Origin: Oscillospiraceae bacterium
Lineage (GTDB): Bacteria > Bacillota > Clostridia > Oscillospirales > Oscillospiraceae
Assembly (NCBI GenBank): GCA_910575265.1
Contig: CAJTEA010000024.1
Coordinates: 1 to 34,425 of the forward strand
DNA: 34,425 nt
Direction: 5' to 3'
Shown piece after piece: positions 8,001 to 14,353 of this stretch (position 1 is its first letter; each line of letters begins with the position of its first letter). The notes under the pieces were generated by a model. It had not been told where the DNA came from. It was given only the letters and a program-made list of their open reading frames with translations, and ran no database searches. The translations under genes were made by a program, and so were the position numbers.

Positions 8001-8902
8001 AGGTAGAACTCCATGCCGGGCGTGAACTCCTCATATTGGCACTTCGTCCGGTTGTAGCGCTCGACGGCGCTCTTATACCACCCTACGCGAAGGGAAACCC
8101 CTTCGGCGTACCAGCCGGGGTTCCCGGGGACGCCCTCGGCGGATTCCTTGGTCAGCTTCCAGCCCTGGCCCTTACCATACATCTCATACAGGGTCAGCAT
8201 CTGCAGGCCGGCAATCTTTTCGAGGTCCTCGTCTGTCAACGTGGGGCCAGGGGACAGCAGGTCCGCACCCGCGAGCCATATAGCCGCCTGGGCGCCCATG
8301 TTGGTAACTTTGTAGTTCCAGGTCCAGTCGCCGCTCCCCTTTTGTCCCCAATAGCTGTAGTGGCTCCAGGACAAGTCTCCCGGGTAATATCCCTGCGCGT
8401 TCGCCGCGCACCACTCATCCAGCTCAGCCTCGGTCATGTCGCCCATGCCGGACAGTTGGTCTGCCATCCATTCGGCCTGCTTATAGCTGACCATGAAGTT
8501 AGCGACAATAGGGAGAACCTTCTCGTACTTGCTGCCCACTACAGGGACGGGGTTTTTCCAAGTCAAAGATGGCACAACCTTGCCATCAAAGTTGAGCTTG
8601 TGGTCGGCGCAAAATCCGGGGACTTCGCTGCCGTCATCTCCCACAAATTCAAACAGGCGTGGGATAACTGATGTATGCCCTGGGACATTCATTATCAATT
8701 CGCCCGTGATGGGATTGCGCCCTTCAATCTTGCCGTATTTCACGTCCCTGGTTGTATTCTTGATTGTGACCGGCGGCGTTGTAGCGCCCCCTGCGGCATA
8801 GGCCGGGTTGAAAAGGCCCATAGACGGGAGCATGCCAAAAAGCATGACTGCCGCCAAGAAACCGGAAAGCCATTTCTTGGCCCGTTGCTTAAAATGTTGC
8901 AA
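5090..8902 (-). CDS. Secreted thioester/Cna-B repeat adhesin, C-terminally truncated
   Basis: About 1270 residues. A signal peptide opens the protein: basic QHFKQRAKKW, a hydrophobic core LSGFLAAVMLFGML, and cleavage near AYA/AGG (about 36). Next is a thioester (TQXA/TIE) domain with C98 in EVPGFCADH and Q205 in NMGAQAAIWL, a pair that forms a Cys-Gln thioester able to bind host surfaces covalently. Then come nine Cna-B/SpaA-like domains, each starting KK(V/I)D-like and containing LPGATFEV-like strands and ending near the E of TE(V/I)xAPxGY; these usually carry isopeptide bonds. A tenth starts PEMWLRKVDANTG and stops after LEGAK. No LPXTG anchor remains. The start is TTG at 8902, preceded by GGAGGAG at ideal spacing; an upstream GTG at 8995 would bury the signal peptide. 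Confidence 0.85.
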   Translation of the reverse strand: MQHFKQRAKKWLSGFLAAVMLFGMLPSMGLFNPAYAAGGATTPPVTIKNTTRDVKYGKIEGRNPITGELIMNVPGHTSVIPRLFEFVGDDGSEVPGFCADHKLNFDGKVVPSLTWKNPVPVVGSKYEKVLPIVANFMVSYKQAEWMADQLSGMGDMTEAELDEWCAANAQGYYPGDLSWSHYSYWGQKGSGDWTWNYKVTNMGAQAAIWLAGADLLSPGPTLTDEDLEKIAGLQMLTLYEMYGKGQGWKLTKESAEGVPGNPGWYAEGVSLRVGWYKSAVERYNRTKCQYEEFTPGMEFYLYTPYKGDNPHSSTQPIIIPVFTPGTGRKSGWIAVKKVDGEGNSLAGAEFGVYEHKAQADAGLTPGKKITTDASGYGAVEVAWQSATEEVTFWVKELKAPSHPDEPNKFYKPDSSVIPVTVSSVSNATEATAAFARGISGWVNHEDGDSEHSEIKKVDASGNGIGIAKFNIRSITLGVDKDVETDASGNVPMQWTNPAGANYYEPGEYTVTEIVAPTGYERDPQSQNLRLWVEEIDGVKVGMSSGPITFVNHEKHRIVIEKVGPNGGLPGAVFEVYFNNQKIDEITTGADGTFSYEGVDGNGLQSGDYTFKEIKAPPGYLLPIKNREQTVSVDTSDGTVTRHTLVFENYMYPEIRIRKVRTGSNLGLPGATFEVKINETSIGDFTSGEGGWVIIPWSVYGKFMGDGADNDSFSVSVRETVAPENFLIDDTSWHTQMFTKGETAKEFVFEDEEPTTIIIKKVSANTDEPLAGATFEVEIEGESLGTFGPTEEDGTIKIHYETYGRFLRDETRDQWTVRVREVTPPAGYLISDKSWHTEILHRGEKEKQFVFEDAKYPEILIAKKDKETGAYLPNATFDIKIDGTNFQSQKTTNEDGIIRITYDEYGEFLPDIDKSGKEWTVTVTEVKAPDGYNKDKQGSGDYTQTQSLKFDQSVTEFIFEDTSYRNIKVRKIDSKTGWPLMGAEFRLSSVTLDEGGSYDETQTTDASGYAYFEKVPNGTYNLTETQPPFGYDPDVYWTDGKPAVRTVIVSSGDPVWVDFEAKNDPLPGLRIRKVDSVTQQPIKDALFRIEPLAPLQGSVIERTTDGNGEIVLQDLPTGSYRITEISVPKPYIVNSTPQIVAIDNQHDDYTVTFPNNAEGILYILKRDAETDEPLAGAWFSITKADGTAVADVGPTGPNGYTSLTGLQPGSYVVKETRAPDGHVIDGESKTFEVKAEDSGKVYVLIFDNHSKPEMWLRKVDANTGVGLEGAK

Positions 8903-9060
8903 TTTATAACTCCTCCTTTTGCATAAAATTAGGGCTTGCTGCGGTCCGTCAGGGTCCGCGGCAAGTCCGGTTTTTTCGTCTTCCCATTGGCTCACCCCCT
9001 TCTGAAATAAAGAAGAGACGACGCATTTGGGCGGCGCCTCCGGTTTTAGGCATAAAGAAA

Positions 9061-9083
9061 GCCGGCCCCTTTTCAGGGCCGGC
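9061..9083 (-). terminator. Attenuator-like hairpin in the adhesin leader
   Basis: GCCGGCCC (9061-9068) pairs with GGGCCGGC (9076-9083); on the minus strand TTTCTTT follows. It lies between the promoter at 9117-9144 and the adhesin start, as the equivalent hairpin does in the repA leader. Confidence 0.6.
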
Positions 9084-9116
9084 CAAATACGCCTATTTAC
9101 AGTTTCGCATGGTACT

Positions 9117-9178
9117 ATTATACCATGTTGCCGTTCTATTTCAAGAACAGGTTTATACCGGAGGCTTCCATCTTTATA
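9117..9178 (-). promoter_or_regulatory. repA-like promoter with two operator repeats, upstream of the adhesin
   Basis: On the minus strand TTGAAA (9139-9144), a 16-nt spacer and TATAAT (9117-9122). Just upstream are two 10-bp repeats, TATAAACCTG (9148-9157) and TATAAAGATG (9169-9178), 21 bp apart. The same arrangement, with recognisable sequence similarity, stands in front of repA at 25029-25090. Confidence 0.7.
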
Positions 9179-9181
9179 CCA

Positions 9182-9346
9182 TCATGCGGCACCTCCAAGA
9201 CGGCGGTTTATGAAATCCATTACTGCATCGTCCTTGGGTGCCTGCGCCAAAGTATGAATTTCGTTGCAAAACTCCTTTTTCTCATATGTCTCGGCTTTCT
9301 TGAGGCAGAGAAATAAGCCTTCTGTCAATTCTGCGCAGTCCGCATA
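9182..9346 (-). pseudogene. Remnant open frame of unknown origin, no start codon
   Basis: A minus-strand frame of about 54 codons between an in-frame TAA (9347-9349) and a TGA (9182-9184). It reads like true coding sequence (…ELTEGLFLCLKKAETYEKK…, ending MDFINRRLGGAA) but has no start with a ribosome site. It ends just before the rep-like promoter cassette, so the two may have arrived together as a piece of another replicon. I do not recognise the protein. Confidence 0.35.
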
Positions 9347-9372
9347 TTACTATTAGTTATAATTCACAGAAA

Positions 9373-9412
9373 CGAACACAGGGGGCGGCGCATGTGACAC
9401 TCCCTGCGTTCG
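9373..9412 (-). terminator. Terminator after the S-layer-homology gene
   Basis: CGAACACAGGG (9373-9383) pairs with CCCTGCGTTCG (9402-9412) with one mismatch; on the minus strand TTTCTG follows. It lies 43 bp past the stop of the 9455-10669 gene. Confidence 0.6.
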
Positions 9413-9454
9413 TCGTTCTCCTTTCCAACATCGCTTTACGCCCATTGGGGGATT

Positions 9455-10669
9455 TTAGAAATTATCGACAGGATACCTAGTGTAGATGGTGAGCCACCTG
9501 TCCTTAATACCGTCATTCCAATTTCCGAAGGACCCCATGCCAGTACCGACTTTGCCGCCAACATTCCCGTCAAGAGTATAGAGCGCCCCGTATTCAGGAG
9601 CCGCAGGCAGTTCCTCAATCGCACGAACAATATTCCAGTGCGGAGTTGTGCTCTTTGTCACATCCCCGATTCGGATACTGTAAGCGTCCCGCAAGACTCG
9701 CGTAGGAAGGTCTCCAAAAATTCTATCCGAGGCCATCTGCGCAAAAGCCGCGCAGGCGTAGCCCCCGTTGGGCCAGCCGGTGCCGCGATAGAACTTATCT
9801 TCTCCCCAGGGGGTTCCTTCCGGATACTCCTCCATAATCTGTGCGATGACCGCGGCGACCTCGTCCTCAGTGAGCCAGCCATCTTTATTGGCGTCTGCGG
9901 GGACGGTGTACTTGTTGGTGTCATACCGGCCGCCTACGGCGCCGGCGGGGCGGGGAACATCAGGCTGGGTAGGCTTCTCAGGCTCGTCAGGGACATCAGG
10001 CTCATTGGGGGTGGTGGTGGAGCCGGTCACATCCCCAGTGACATAGCCGTAGATATTGCACAGTACCACAGCGGCCTGGGCCCGGGTCATGGGGGCGCGG
10101 GGGGCGAAATTGCCGTTGTCATTGCCGTTCAGGAGGCCGATGGTGTAGCAGGTGGTCACGGCAACATAGTTATCTACGTCGGCGATGTCGGCGATTCTCT
10201 TGGCCGCCGCAGAGTATTCCTCATAACTTGGCAGCTTGATGCCCTTATCGACCAGGGCGTTGTACATCATCTGGGCCATCTGCTCGCGCTCAATGGGCGT
10301 GTTGGCCACGGCGTTCCAATTGTCACGAATCGCCATGTCGGTGATGGGAAACAGCCCATGTTTTGCGGCAACCTCGCAGGCTGCCGTCCACCACTGCGCC
10401 CCAGCGGGCTGGGAATCAATATCGTCGGGGTAAAGGGCCCGGTCCAGCATCAGTGCGAACTGGGCAAAGGTCACAGACCCCTCGGGGTCGAACCTGCCGT
10501 CCCCGACGCCGCTGACCCACCCCTGCTGGGCGGCCTTGGTCACCCAGGTGTAGTACCATTTGTCGGAAGAGACATCGGTGAAGACGGGGGTGGGGGTGGC
10601 CGCAAGAGCAGGGACGCATAGTCCTGTCAGCAAAGCCAGAATAAGTACGATGTTGATGATTTTACGCAT
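9455..10669 (-). CDS. Secreted S-layer-homology protein with C-terminal cysteine-peptidase-like domain
   Basis: 404 residues with a clean signal peptide (MRKIINIVLILALLTGLCVP, cleavage near ALA/A at 23-24). Three SLH motifs follow: FTDVSSDKWYYTWVTKAAQQG to about 75, a second to about 135 (AQWWTAACEVAAKHGL), and IADIDNY-type to about 210 (IGLLNGNDNGNFAPRAPMTRAQAAVVL). A proline-rich linker (PNEPDVPDEPEKPTQPDVP) leads to an EF-hand-like loop DANKDGWLTEDE (about 256-267). The end (about 300-390) has YACAAFAQMASDRIFG and TTPHWNIVRAIEELP, a Cys-then-His order resembling NlpC/CHAP-like peptidases. It would attach to the cell-wall polymer through SLH. The ATG at 10669 follows GGAGGAAT. It could remodel the wall or process the neighbouring adhesin (inference). 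Confidence 0.8.
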   Translation of the reverse strand: MRKIINIVLILALLTGLCVPALAATPTPVFTDVSSDKWYYTWVTKAAQQGWVSGVGDGRFDPEGSVTFAQFALMLDRALYPDDIDSQPAGAQWWTAACEVAAKHGLFPITDMAIRDNWNAVANTPIEREQMAQMMYNALVDKGIKLPSYEEYSAAAKRIADIADVDNYVAVTTCYTIGLLNGNDNGNFAPRAPMTRAQAAVVLCNIYGYVTGDVTGSTTTPNEPDVPDEPEKPTQPDVPRPAGAVGGRYDTNKYTVPADANKDGWLTEDEVAAVIAQIMEEYPEGTPWGEDKFYRGTGWPNGGYACAAFAQMASDRIFGDLPTRVLRDAYSIRIGDVTKSTTPHWNIVRAIEELPAAPEYGALYTLDGNVGGKVGTGMGSFGNWNDGIKDRWLTIYTRYPVDNF

Positions 10670-10710
10670 TGTGAAATTCCTCCTGTCAATTTTGTTTTTT
10701 TATAATTTCC

Positions 10711-10760
10711 GCTGCGTTATCCCAACGCAGCATCATATCATGAAATTGGGTATTACGCAA
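10711..10760 (-). promoter_or_regulatory. Promoter and leader hairpin of the S-layer-homology gene
   Basis: Minus strand: TTGCGT (10755-10760), a 17-nt spacer, TATGAT (10732-10737). Immediately downstream is a hairpin, GCTGCGTT (10711-10718) with AACGCAGC (10724-10731), which would open the transcript or overlap its start. Confidence 0.45.
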
Positions 10761-10804
10761 TATAATCAAGTCTATTAGCATATACCGCCATGCCATGACA
10801 CACC

Positions 10805-10828
10805 ATAAACTATGAGTAATAAACTATG
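10805..10828 (+). promoter_or_regulatory. Direct repeats before the XRE gene, possible autoregulatory operator
   Basis: ATAAACTATG occurs twice with a 14-bp period (10805-10814, 10819-10828), just before the ribosome site of the regulator at 10843. Confidence 0.4.
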
Positions 10829-10842
10829 CTGGGGGTGTTAGA

Positions 10843-11220
10843 TTGCGGGGCGAGTACAAGGAAATCAATCGGAAAATCGGCGCCAGAATCAGGCTCGCGC
10901 GGGAAACCGCAGGCATGACCCGAGAAGAATTCTCGGAGAAGATTGGGATTAGCGCTCAGTTTCAGACCGACATTGAGCGTGGGAGGACAGGCCCATCTAT
11001 CACCACGTTATGTAAAATCTGCGATGTGTTGGCAGTTCCGACGGACTCCATCCTGCGCGGGCCGCAGCCCGGAGTAGAAGCGGCCGCATGGCAAATCGGG
11101 ACCTTGCTCCGTGATGTGCCGCCTGAGTTTCTGCCGCTGATAATCGAAAATATACGGGAGCAGACCAAACTGATAGCGCTGGCCTGGCAGGCTAAGGAGC
11201 AGCCGGTGGACAAGGGGTAG
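10843..11220 (+). CDS. XRE-family transcriptional regulator
   Basis: 125 residues. Residues about 9-65 are a Cro/C1-type HTH (IGARIRLARETAGMTREEFS, with the recognition helix near ISAQFQTDIERGRTGPS). The tail (about 75-118) is a helical domain, with TLLRDVPPEFLPLIIENI the most recognisable part. The same tail occurs in the frameshifted gene at 11839 and, alone, in the 53-residue protein at 15379. The start is TTG at 10843 after GGGGGTG. Direct repeats at 10805-10828 could be its own operator. The target is unknown. Confidence 0.8.
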   Translation: MRGEYKEINRKIGARIRLARETAGMTREEFSEKIGISAQFQTDIERGRTGPSITTLCKICDVLAVPTDSILRGPQPGVEAAAWQIGTLLRDVPPEFLPLIIENIREQTKLIALAWQAKEQPVDKG

Positions 11221-11271
11221 GAGGACAAGCAGTGTTTTCCTGCCTCTGTTTTTCATTTTCTCCGTTTTTTA

Positions 11272-11667
11272 TCAAATCAGGATGGCTCCAAGCAGAGCGG
11301 AAACCGTGACAAAAACAAGCTGGTTCCCGGTTTTAACGCAGTAGCAGTCCGGAGAAACCATTACTGTGTCCGGTCTGGCTTCAAGCGCATTCCACATGAG
11401 ACTGACGACCGGAGGGGCCCCGTTCGATGGGAATCCGTAGACCGCGCCGCCTGGGAGAAGCAGGTCTCCAGGCTCGGCGACGACTGTTCCGATGTAATGA
11501 ATGCCCTCGTCTTTGAATGCCATACGCTTGCCAATACCCGCTGTCTTACCCATAATCGCGATGTGCAGCTGCCCGTTGGCCCAGATTGGCCTGAGAATGT
11601 TACATATGCCCAGCAGAATCAGGGTCAGGCTCACCGCTCTGCCAAGCAGGAATGTATCAATCCACAT
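11272..11667 (-). CDS. Membrane protein with degenerate signal-peptidase (S26)-like domain
   Basis: About 131 residues. A transmembrane segment (LLGRAVSLTLILLGICNIL, about 7-25) leads to a region that resembles part of S26 signal peptidase (HYIGTVVAEPGDLLLPGGAVYGFP, about 57-80), followed by a second hydrophobic end (LVFVTVSALLGAILI). I cannot find the SxxxP serine or the lysine of the catalytic dyad in their usual context, so peptidase activity is doubtful. The start is ATG at 11667 because GGAGG lies 7 nt upstream; an ATG twelve bases earlier overlaps that ribosome site. It may be an unrelated small membrane protein. Confidence 0.45.
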   Translation of the reverse strand: MWIDTFLLGRAVSLTLILLGICNILRPIWANGQLHIAIMGKTAGIGKRMAFKDEGIHYIGTVVAEPGDLLLPGGAVYGFPSNGAPPVVSLMWNALEARPDTVMVSPDCYCVKTGNQLVFVTVSALLGAILI

Positions 11668-11726
11668 GATAACCTCCATTTCCGGCTGATTGCCCGGCAG
11701 AAGTGCCAGACGGTTTTGCCGGTTTA

Positions 11727-11773
11727 ATTATACTCTTACGTTACCTAATAATCAACGATTATCGCTTATTATT
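11727..11773 (-). promoter_or_regulatory. Promoter of the S26-like gene within a palindromic intergenic region
   Basis: Minus strand: TTGATT (11750-11755), a 17-nt spacer, TATAAT (11727-11732). The -35 lies inside an inverted repeat, TAATAAT (11746-11752) with ATTATTA (about 11767-11773), a likely operator for the divergent XRE gene product. Confidence 0.6.
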
Positions 11774-11838
11774 AAATCGTTTCAAGGGACATTTCCCTCC
11801 ATTAAACTGGATGCAATGATGGTAAGGAGACGTTGATT

Positions 11839-12233
11839 ATGAGTAACAGGGACAGCAGAAAGCAAATAAATGTAGAAGTCGGACAGCAAATCAAGAAATA
11901 CCGGGAGGCCGCCGGATTATCCCGAGAAGTCTTTTCAGAAAAGATTGGGATTTCCCCCGGTTCTGCTCCAGCCTGGAAAATGGCTTTGTGGGAATCTCAC
12001 TCACCACTTTACGAACTGTCTGCGAATTCTTTGGCGTGTCGGCGGACGCCATATTGTGGACAGACCATCCATCCGCCAGAGAGGCGGCCGGGCAGATAGA
12101 AATCATGCTGGCCGGGGTATCGCCCGGTATGCTTCCGCTGATTGTCGACAACATCCGCGGACAAGTCAAGCTGATAGAGCTGGCCCATCGGGAAGGGACT
12201 CAGCCGCCGGACCAAGGGCGGGAAGACGGATGA
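11839..12233 (+). pseudogene. XRE-family regulator broken by a one-base frameshift
   Basis: The first frame gives MSNRDSRKQINVEVGQQIKK and runs to SEKIGIS. The protein then continues one frame over as PRFCSSLENGFVGISLTTLR and ends with the helical tail VSPGMLPLIVDNIRGQVKLIE. Restoring one C in the five-C run at 11954-11958 makes a full-length paralog of the 10843 regulator. The ATG at 11839 has AAGGAG 9 nt upstream. A homopolymer loss can be a real inactivating mutation, a phase-variable switch or a sequencing error; the sequence alone cannot separate these. The unbroken tail suggests a recent change. Confidence 0.7.
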
Positions 12234-12255
12234 CGTCTTCCCGCCTTTTATTTTT
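12217..12255 (+). terminator. Strong terminator at the end of the frameshifted regulator
   Basis: GGCGGGAAGACG (12217-12228) pairs perfectly with CGTCTTCCCGCC (12234-12245), followed by TTTTATTTTT. The stem spans the stop codon (12231-12233 in the loop) and also faces the end of the minus-strand gene at 12248. Confidence 0.85.
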
Positions 12256-12715
12256 CCGGTTTCCCGCTGTTCTCCACATCAGCCTTTTTCTTCCGCAGAG
12301 CTGACCGGTATCCCATCTCCAGAGCCTCCCCGCCAACATCGTCATCCTTGGACCTTCTCCTGGCCTTCTTCCGGCACAGCTCCAGAGCCGCTTCGTAATC
12401 ATAGCCAATTCCAGCCTGGTATTTGAGCGCAATATTGCGCAGTACCTTTGCGTGGTCCTCATAGGTGATTTTGTGAAACCCGCATAGCTCCCACTGCACA
12501 CAGACCATCTCCAGCAGCCTGGCATAATCCATCAAAGCGTCGACAATTTTACGGATGTCCCCGTAACAGGTCTTGATTTCAACAGGGCCGCCGGCAGCCT
12601 GAAAACAGAGTTCCAGCTCCCTGCCCAGCAAACCCAGTTCCACCGGCCTTGAGATAGCCGGTTCAAATACCTCCTGCGGTAAATCCAGCTCCGCATCCGT
12701 TGCGTGACCGTCCAT
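12248..12715 (-). CDS. Unknown protein, 155 residues
   Basis: Starts MDGHATDAELDLPQEVFEPA at the ATG at 12715, with GGGGGG about 6 nt upstream; an in-frame ATG at 12886 is possible but its extra residues look non-coding. The middle is helical (VDALMDYARLLEMVCVQWEL, about 66-85) and the C-terminus is strongly basic (LCRKKARRRSKDDD). The segment YEDHAKVLRNIALKYQAGIGYDYEAAL suggests helical packing. I do not recognise the family; a small DNA- or protein-binding accessory is possible. It is convergent with the regulator pseudogene and shares its terminator. Confidence 0.6.
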   Translation of the reverse strand: MDGHATDAELDLPQEVFEPAISRPVELGLLGRELELCFQAAGGPVEIKTCYGDIRKIVDALMDYARLLEMVCVQWELCGFHKITYEDHAKVLRNIALKYQAGIGYDYEAALELCRKKARRRSKDDDVGGEALEMGYRSALRKKKADVENSGKPEK

Positions 12716-12940
12716 GTTTTTCCCCCCTTCGTGCCTTGGACACCAACCATTATCATATAATCGGAGAAAACAGTCCACGGTCTGCCGGTCATGTTTTGCA
12801 CCGAAATACCAAATGCTTTTTGCGGTTTTTTCGAAAAAAGATTTACATATGGTGCGTATCTTGACTGCTGGATAATGGAATCCCATCTTTAGAGGAGTAT
12901 AATGGCATTGTAATTTAAATTAACCGGGAGGAAAACGGAA

Positions 12941-13362
12941 ATGAAAATAGATATTGACGCTATCATAGCGGAGGTCAAAGAAATTATGATGGAGGCGGTT
13001 GGGCTTCTGCTGGACATGATATGCCTTCAGGACGACAAGCAAAAGGCCGATGACAGCGACATCAGGTTTCTGCGGCGGGAATATTACCTGGACCTGATGG
13101 ACGGAAAATACGGGGTGGTGGGCTGCCTGTTCGGGCTGTCGCTTATGAGGAGGGAGCGGAAATCGAAAGCGTCTATGGGAAACCGGTCCTGACACCGTCA
13201 CAGCACGATGCTGCCCGCAGCCGCACAGAAGGGGAATCCACTGTTCCGGATGAAGAAGCCGGGAAAATATCCAGACTGCTGCTCGCCAGGAACCGGGAGG
13301 CCTATAAAGCTCTTGCGGCGGAATGCGGAGAAGGCAGTGCGAGCTTGTCATTCAAAAATTGA
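12941..13362 (+). pseudogene. Unknown small protein interrupted by a -1 frameshift
   Basis: The first frame (MKIDIDAIIAEVKEIMMEAV to about residue 70) is well formed, with a good ribosome site (GGGAGGA) before 12941. After about 13147 its translation degenerates (RRERKSKASMGNRS, stop at 13192), whereas the -1 frame becomes coding-like (YEEGAEIESVYGKPVLTPSQ, later ISRLLLARNREAYKALAAEC) up to a TGA at 13360-13362. That second frame has no start of its own. The simplest reading is one roughly 140-residue protein broken by an indel near 13140-13150; no obvious slippery heptamer is present. Function unknown. Confidence 0.5.
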
Positions 13363-13490
13363 CAAAAAATAGCGCATACTGTATGTGGTCAGTGGGCGGC
13401 ATCCCACTGGTGGGCTGGCACCTAAAATCCGAAATGCATGCCGGACCTTGGGCCGGAAAGTTGGCGGGCAACAGAAAAACCAGTCATTAA

Positions 13491-13532
13491 GAGGGGGACG
13501 GACAGCGCCGTGGCGTTACAGTCTCCCTTTTT
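13491..13532 (+). terminator. Terminator downstream of the 12941 gene
   Basis: GGGGGAC (13493-13499) pairs with GTCTCCC (13521-13527), enclosing a second CGCC/GGCG stem, followed by TTTTTC. It lies about 130 bp past the end of the interrupted gene. Confidence 0.65.
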
Positions 13533-13571
13533 CTATTTTCTGTGAACTGTCCAAAGAGGAAAAATTTGTGG

Positions 13572-13600
13572 TTGACACCTTTTATAATAAGGGGTACAAT
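13572..13600 (+). promoter_or_regulatory. Near-consensus promoter of leader RNA copy A
   Basis: TTGACA (13572-13577), a 17-nt spacer, TACAAT (13595-13600). It matches the promoter at 25110-25138 in sequence, spacing and downstream context. Confidence 0.85.
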
Positions 13601-13604
13601 AATA

Positions 13605-13718
13605 GTGTAAACGTATCTGATTTGCCCGTTAAAGGCCGTCTTTTTTCCAACTTTTGCTGGTCGTAACTTTATATTTGCTTACAAAGCCGTTGTCTTTTTT
13701 CTGACAGCGGCTTTTTTA
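13605..13718 (+). ncRNA. Leader/small RNA copy A with intrinsic terminator
   Basis: The predicted transcript of about 110 nt begins just after the TACAAT box. It contains GCC/GGC (13624-13636), a CCAAC-TTTT-GCTGG hairpin (13647-13660), the motif TGGTCGTAACTTTA, and an intrinsic terminator: GCCGTTGTC (13686-13694) with GACAGCGGC (13703-13711) and TTTTTT. It ends about 40 nt before the next gene. It is clearly related to copy B at 25143-25256. It may be an attenuator for the downstream genes or a stand-alone small RNA. Confidence 0.7.
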
Positions 13719-13756
13719 TATATATTTTCAAAAAAGTAAAGAGAAAAGGAGCACTG

Positions 13757-14281
13757 ATGATGAATAAAGAGCTTATTCTCAAGGCAATCCAGAACCCCAA
13801 AATTGTCCGGCTCATTTACCGGGCTCTCGCGGAGGACCCCGGACCCCTGCGCAGATATGGCGACGGAGCAATCCCTGACAACTCCGTCTACTGTGCCGTC
13901 ATAGTATATTTGGACCGAAACGGGAAGCAGTACAGTATGGCGGCATTTGACGACGTGTCTATATACCTCCATTTTGGAATGCAGGCCCTTCACGCTTGGA
14001 TGACAGGAGAAGATAATCTCATTGAGACCGACATAATTTCCCTCCTCCTGAGCGGCGGCACTAATCTGCTGAGCAACATGCGTTGGAAAACGGAGCAGAT
14101 AGCCGGCCGCAAAACGGCTCCAGTACCAAACGCCGGCCTGTCCCTGGTGGCGTGCCTCAGTGCGGATATCCCGGCGATCGCACCGGTGGAGCTTGCGGAG
14201 ATGACTCGGCTGTTCCGGGGCGAAGCTATCGACCCCGCCACTGAACTGGGCCAGACAATCCTGGCACTCGCGGAAAAATGA
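13757..14281 (+). CDS. Unknown protein with C-terminal tail shared with its neighbour
   Basis: 174 residues starting MMNKELILKAIQNPKIVRLI after AAAAGGAG; a second in-frame ATG lies at the next codon. It has no signal peptide or membrane segment. The last part (LFRGEAIDPATELGQTILAL, about 148-170) matches the end of the following protein (LLRGEDINPVTELGRAAKAT), so the two are probably diverged paralogs or share an interaction tail. It is first in a probable operon behind leader RNA copy A. I do not recognise the family. Confidence 0.7.
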   Translation: MMNKELILKAIQNPKIVRLIYRALAEDPGPLRRYGDGAIPDNSVYCAVIVYLDRNGKQYSMAAFDDVSIYLHFGMQALHAWMTGEDNLIETDIISLLLSGGTNLLSNMRWKTEQIAGRKTAPVPNAGLSLVACLSADIPAIAPVELAEMTRLFRGEAIDPATELGQTILALAEK

Positions 14282-14353
14282 GTATAACCCCTGGCGCGGA
14301 TTCGCCGCCGGCGGTGTCCTGAAAAATCAAAAAAGAGATAGGAGAATGATATT

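Noticed and set aside
4730..8671. A plus-strand open frame of about 1,300 codons opposite the adhesin gene
   Set aside because: It is the antisense shadow of GC-rich Cna-B repeats. The minus strand shows a signal peptide, thioester and repeated domains, whereas the plus frame has no domain, and it begins inside the helicase gene without a ribosome site.
11272..11667. Functional type I signal peptidase
   Set aside because: Only the later beta-sheet segment is similar; the catalytic serine and lysine contexts are not present.
13363..13490. Possible riboswitch before the 13491 terminator
   Set aside because: Some pairing can be drawn, but I see no known aptamer core, and the terminator is better explained as the end of the 12941 transcript.
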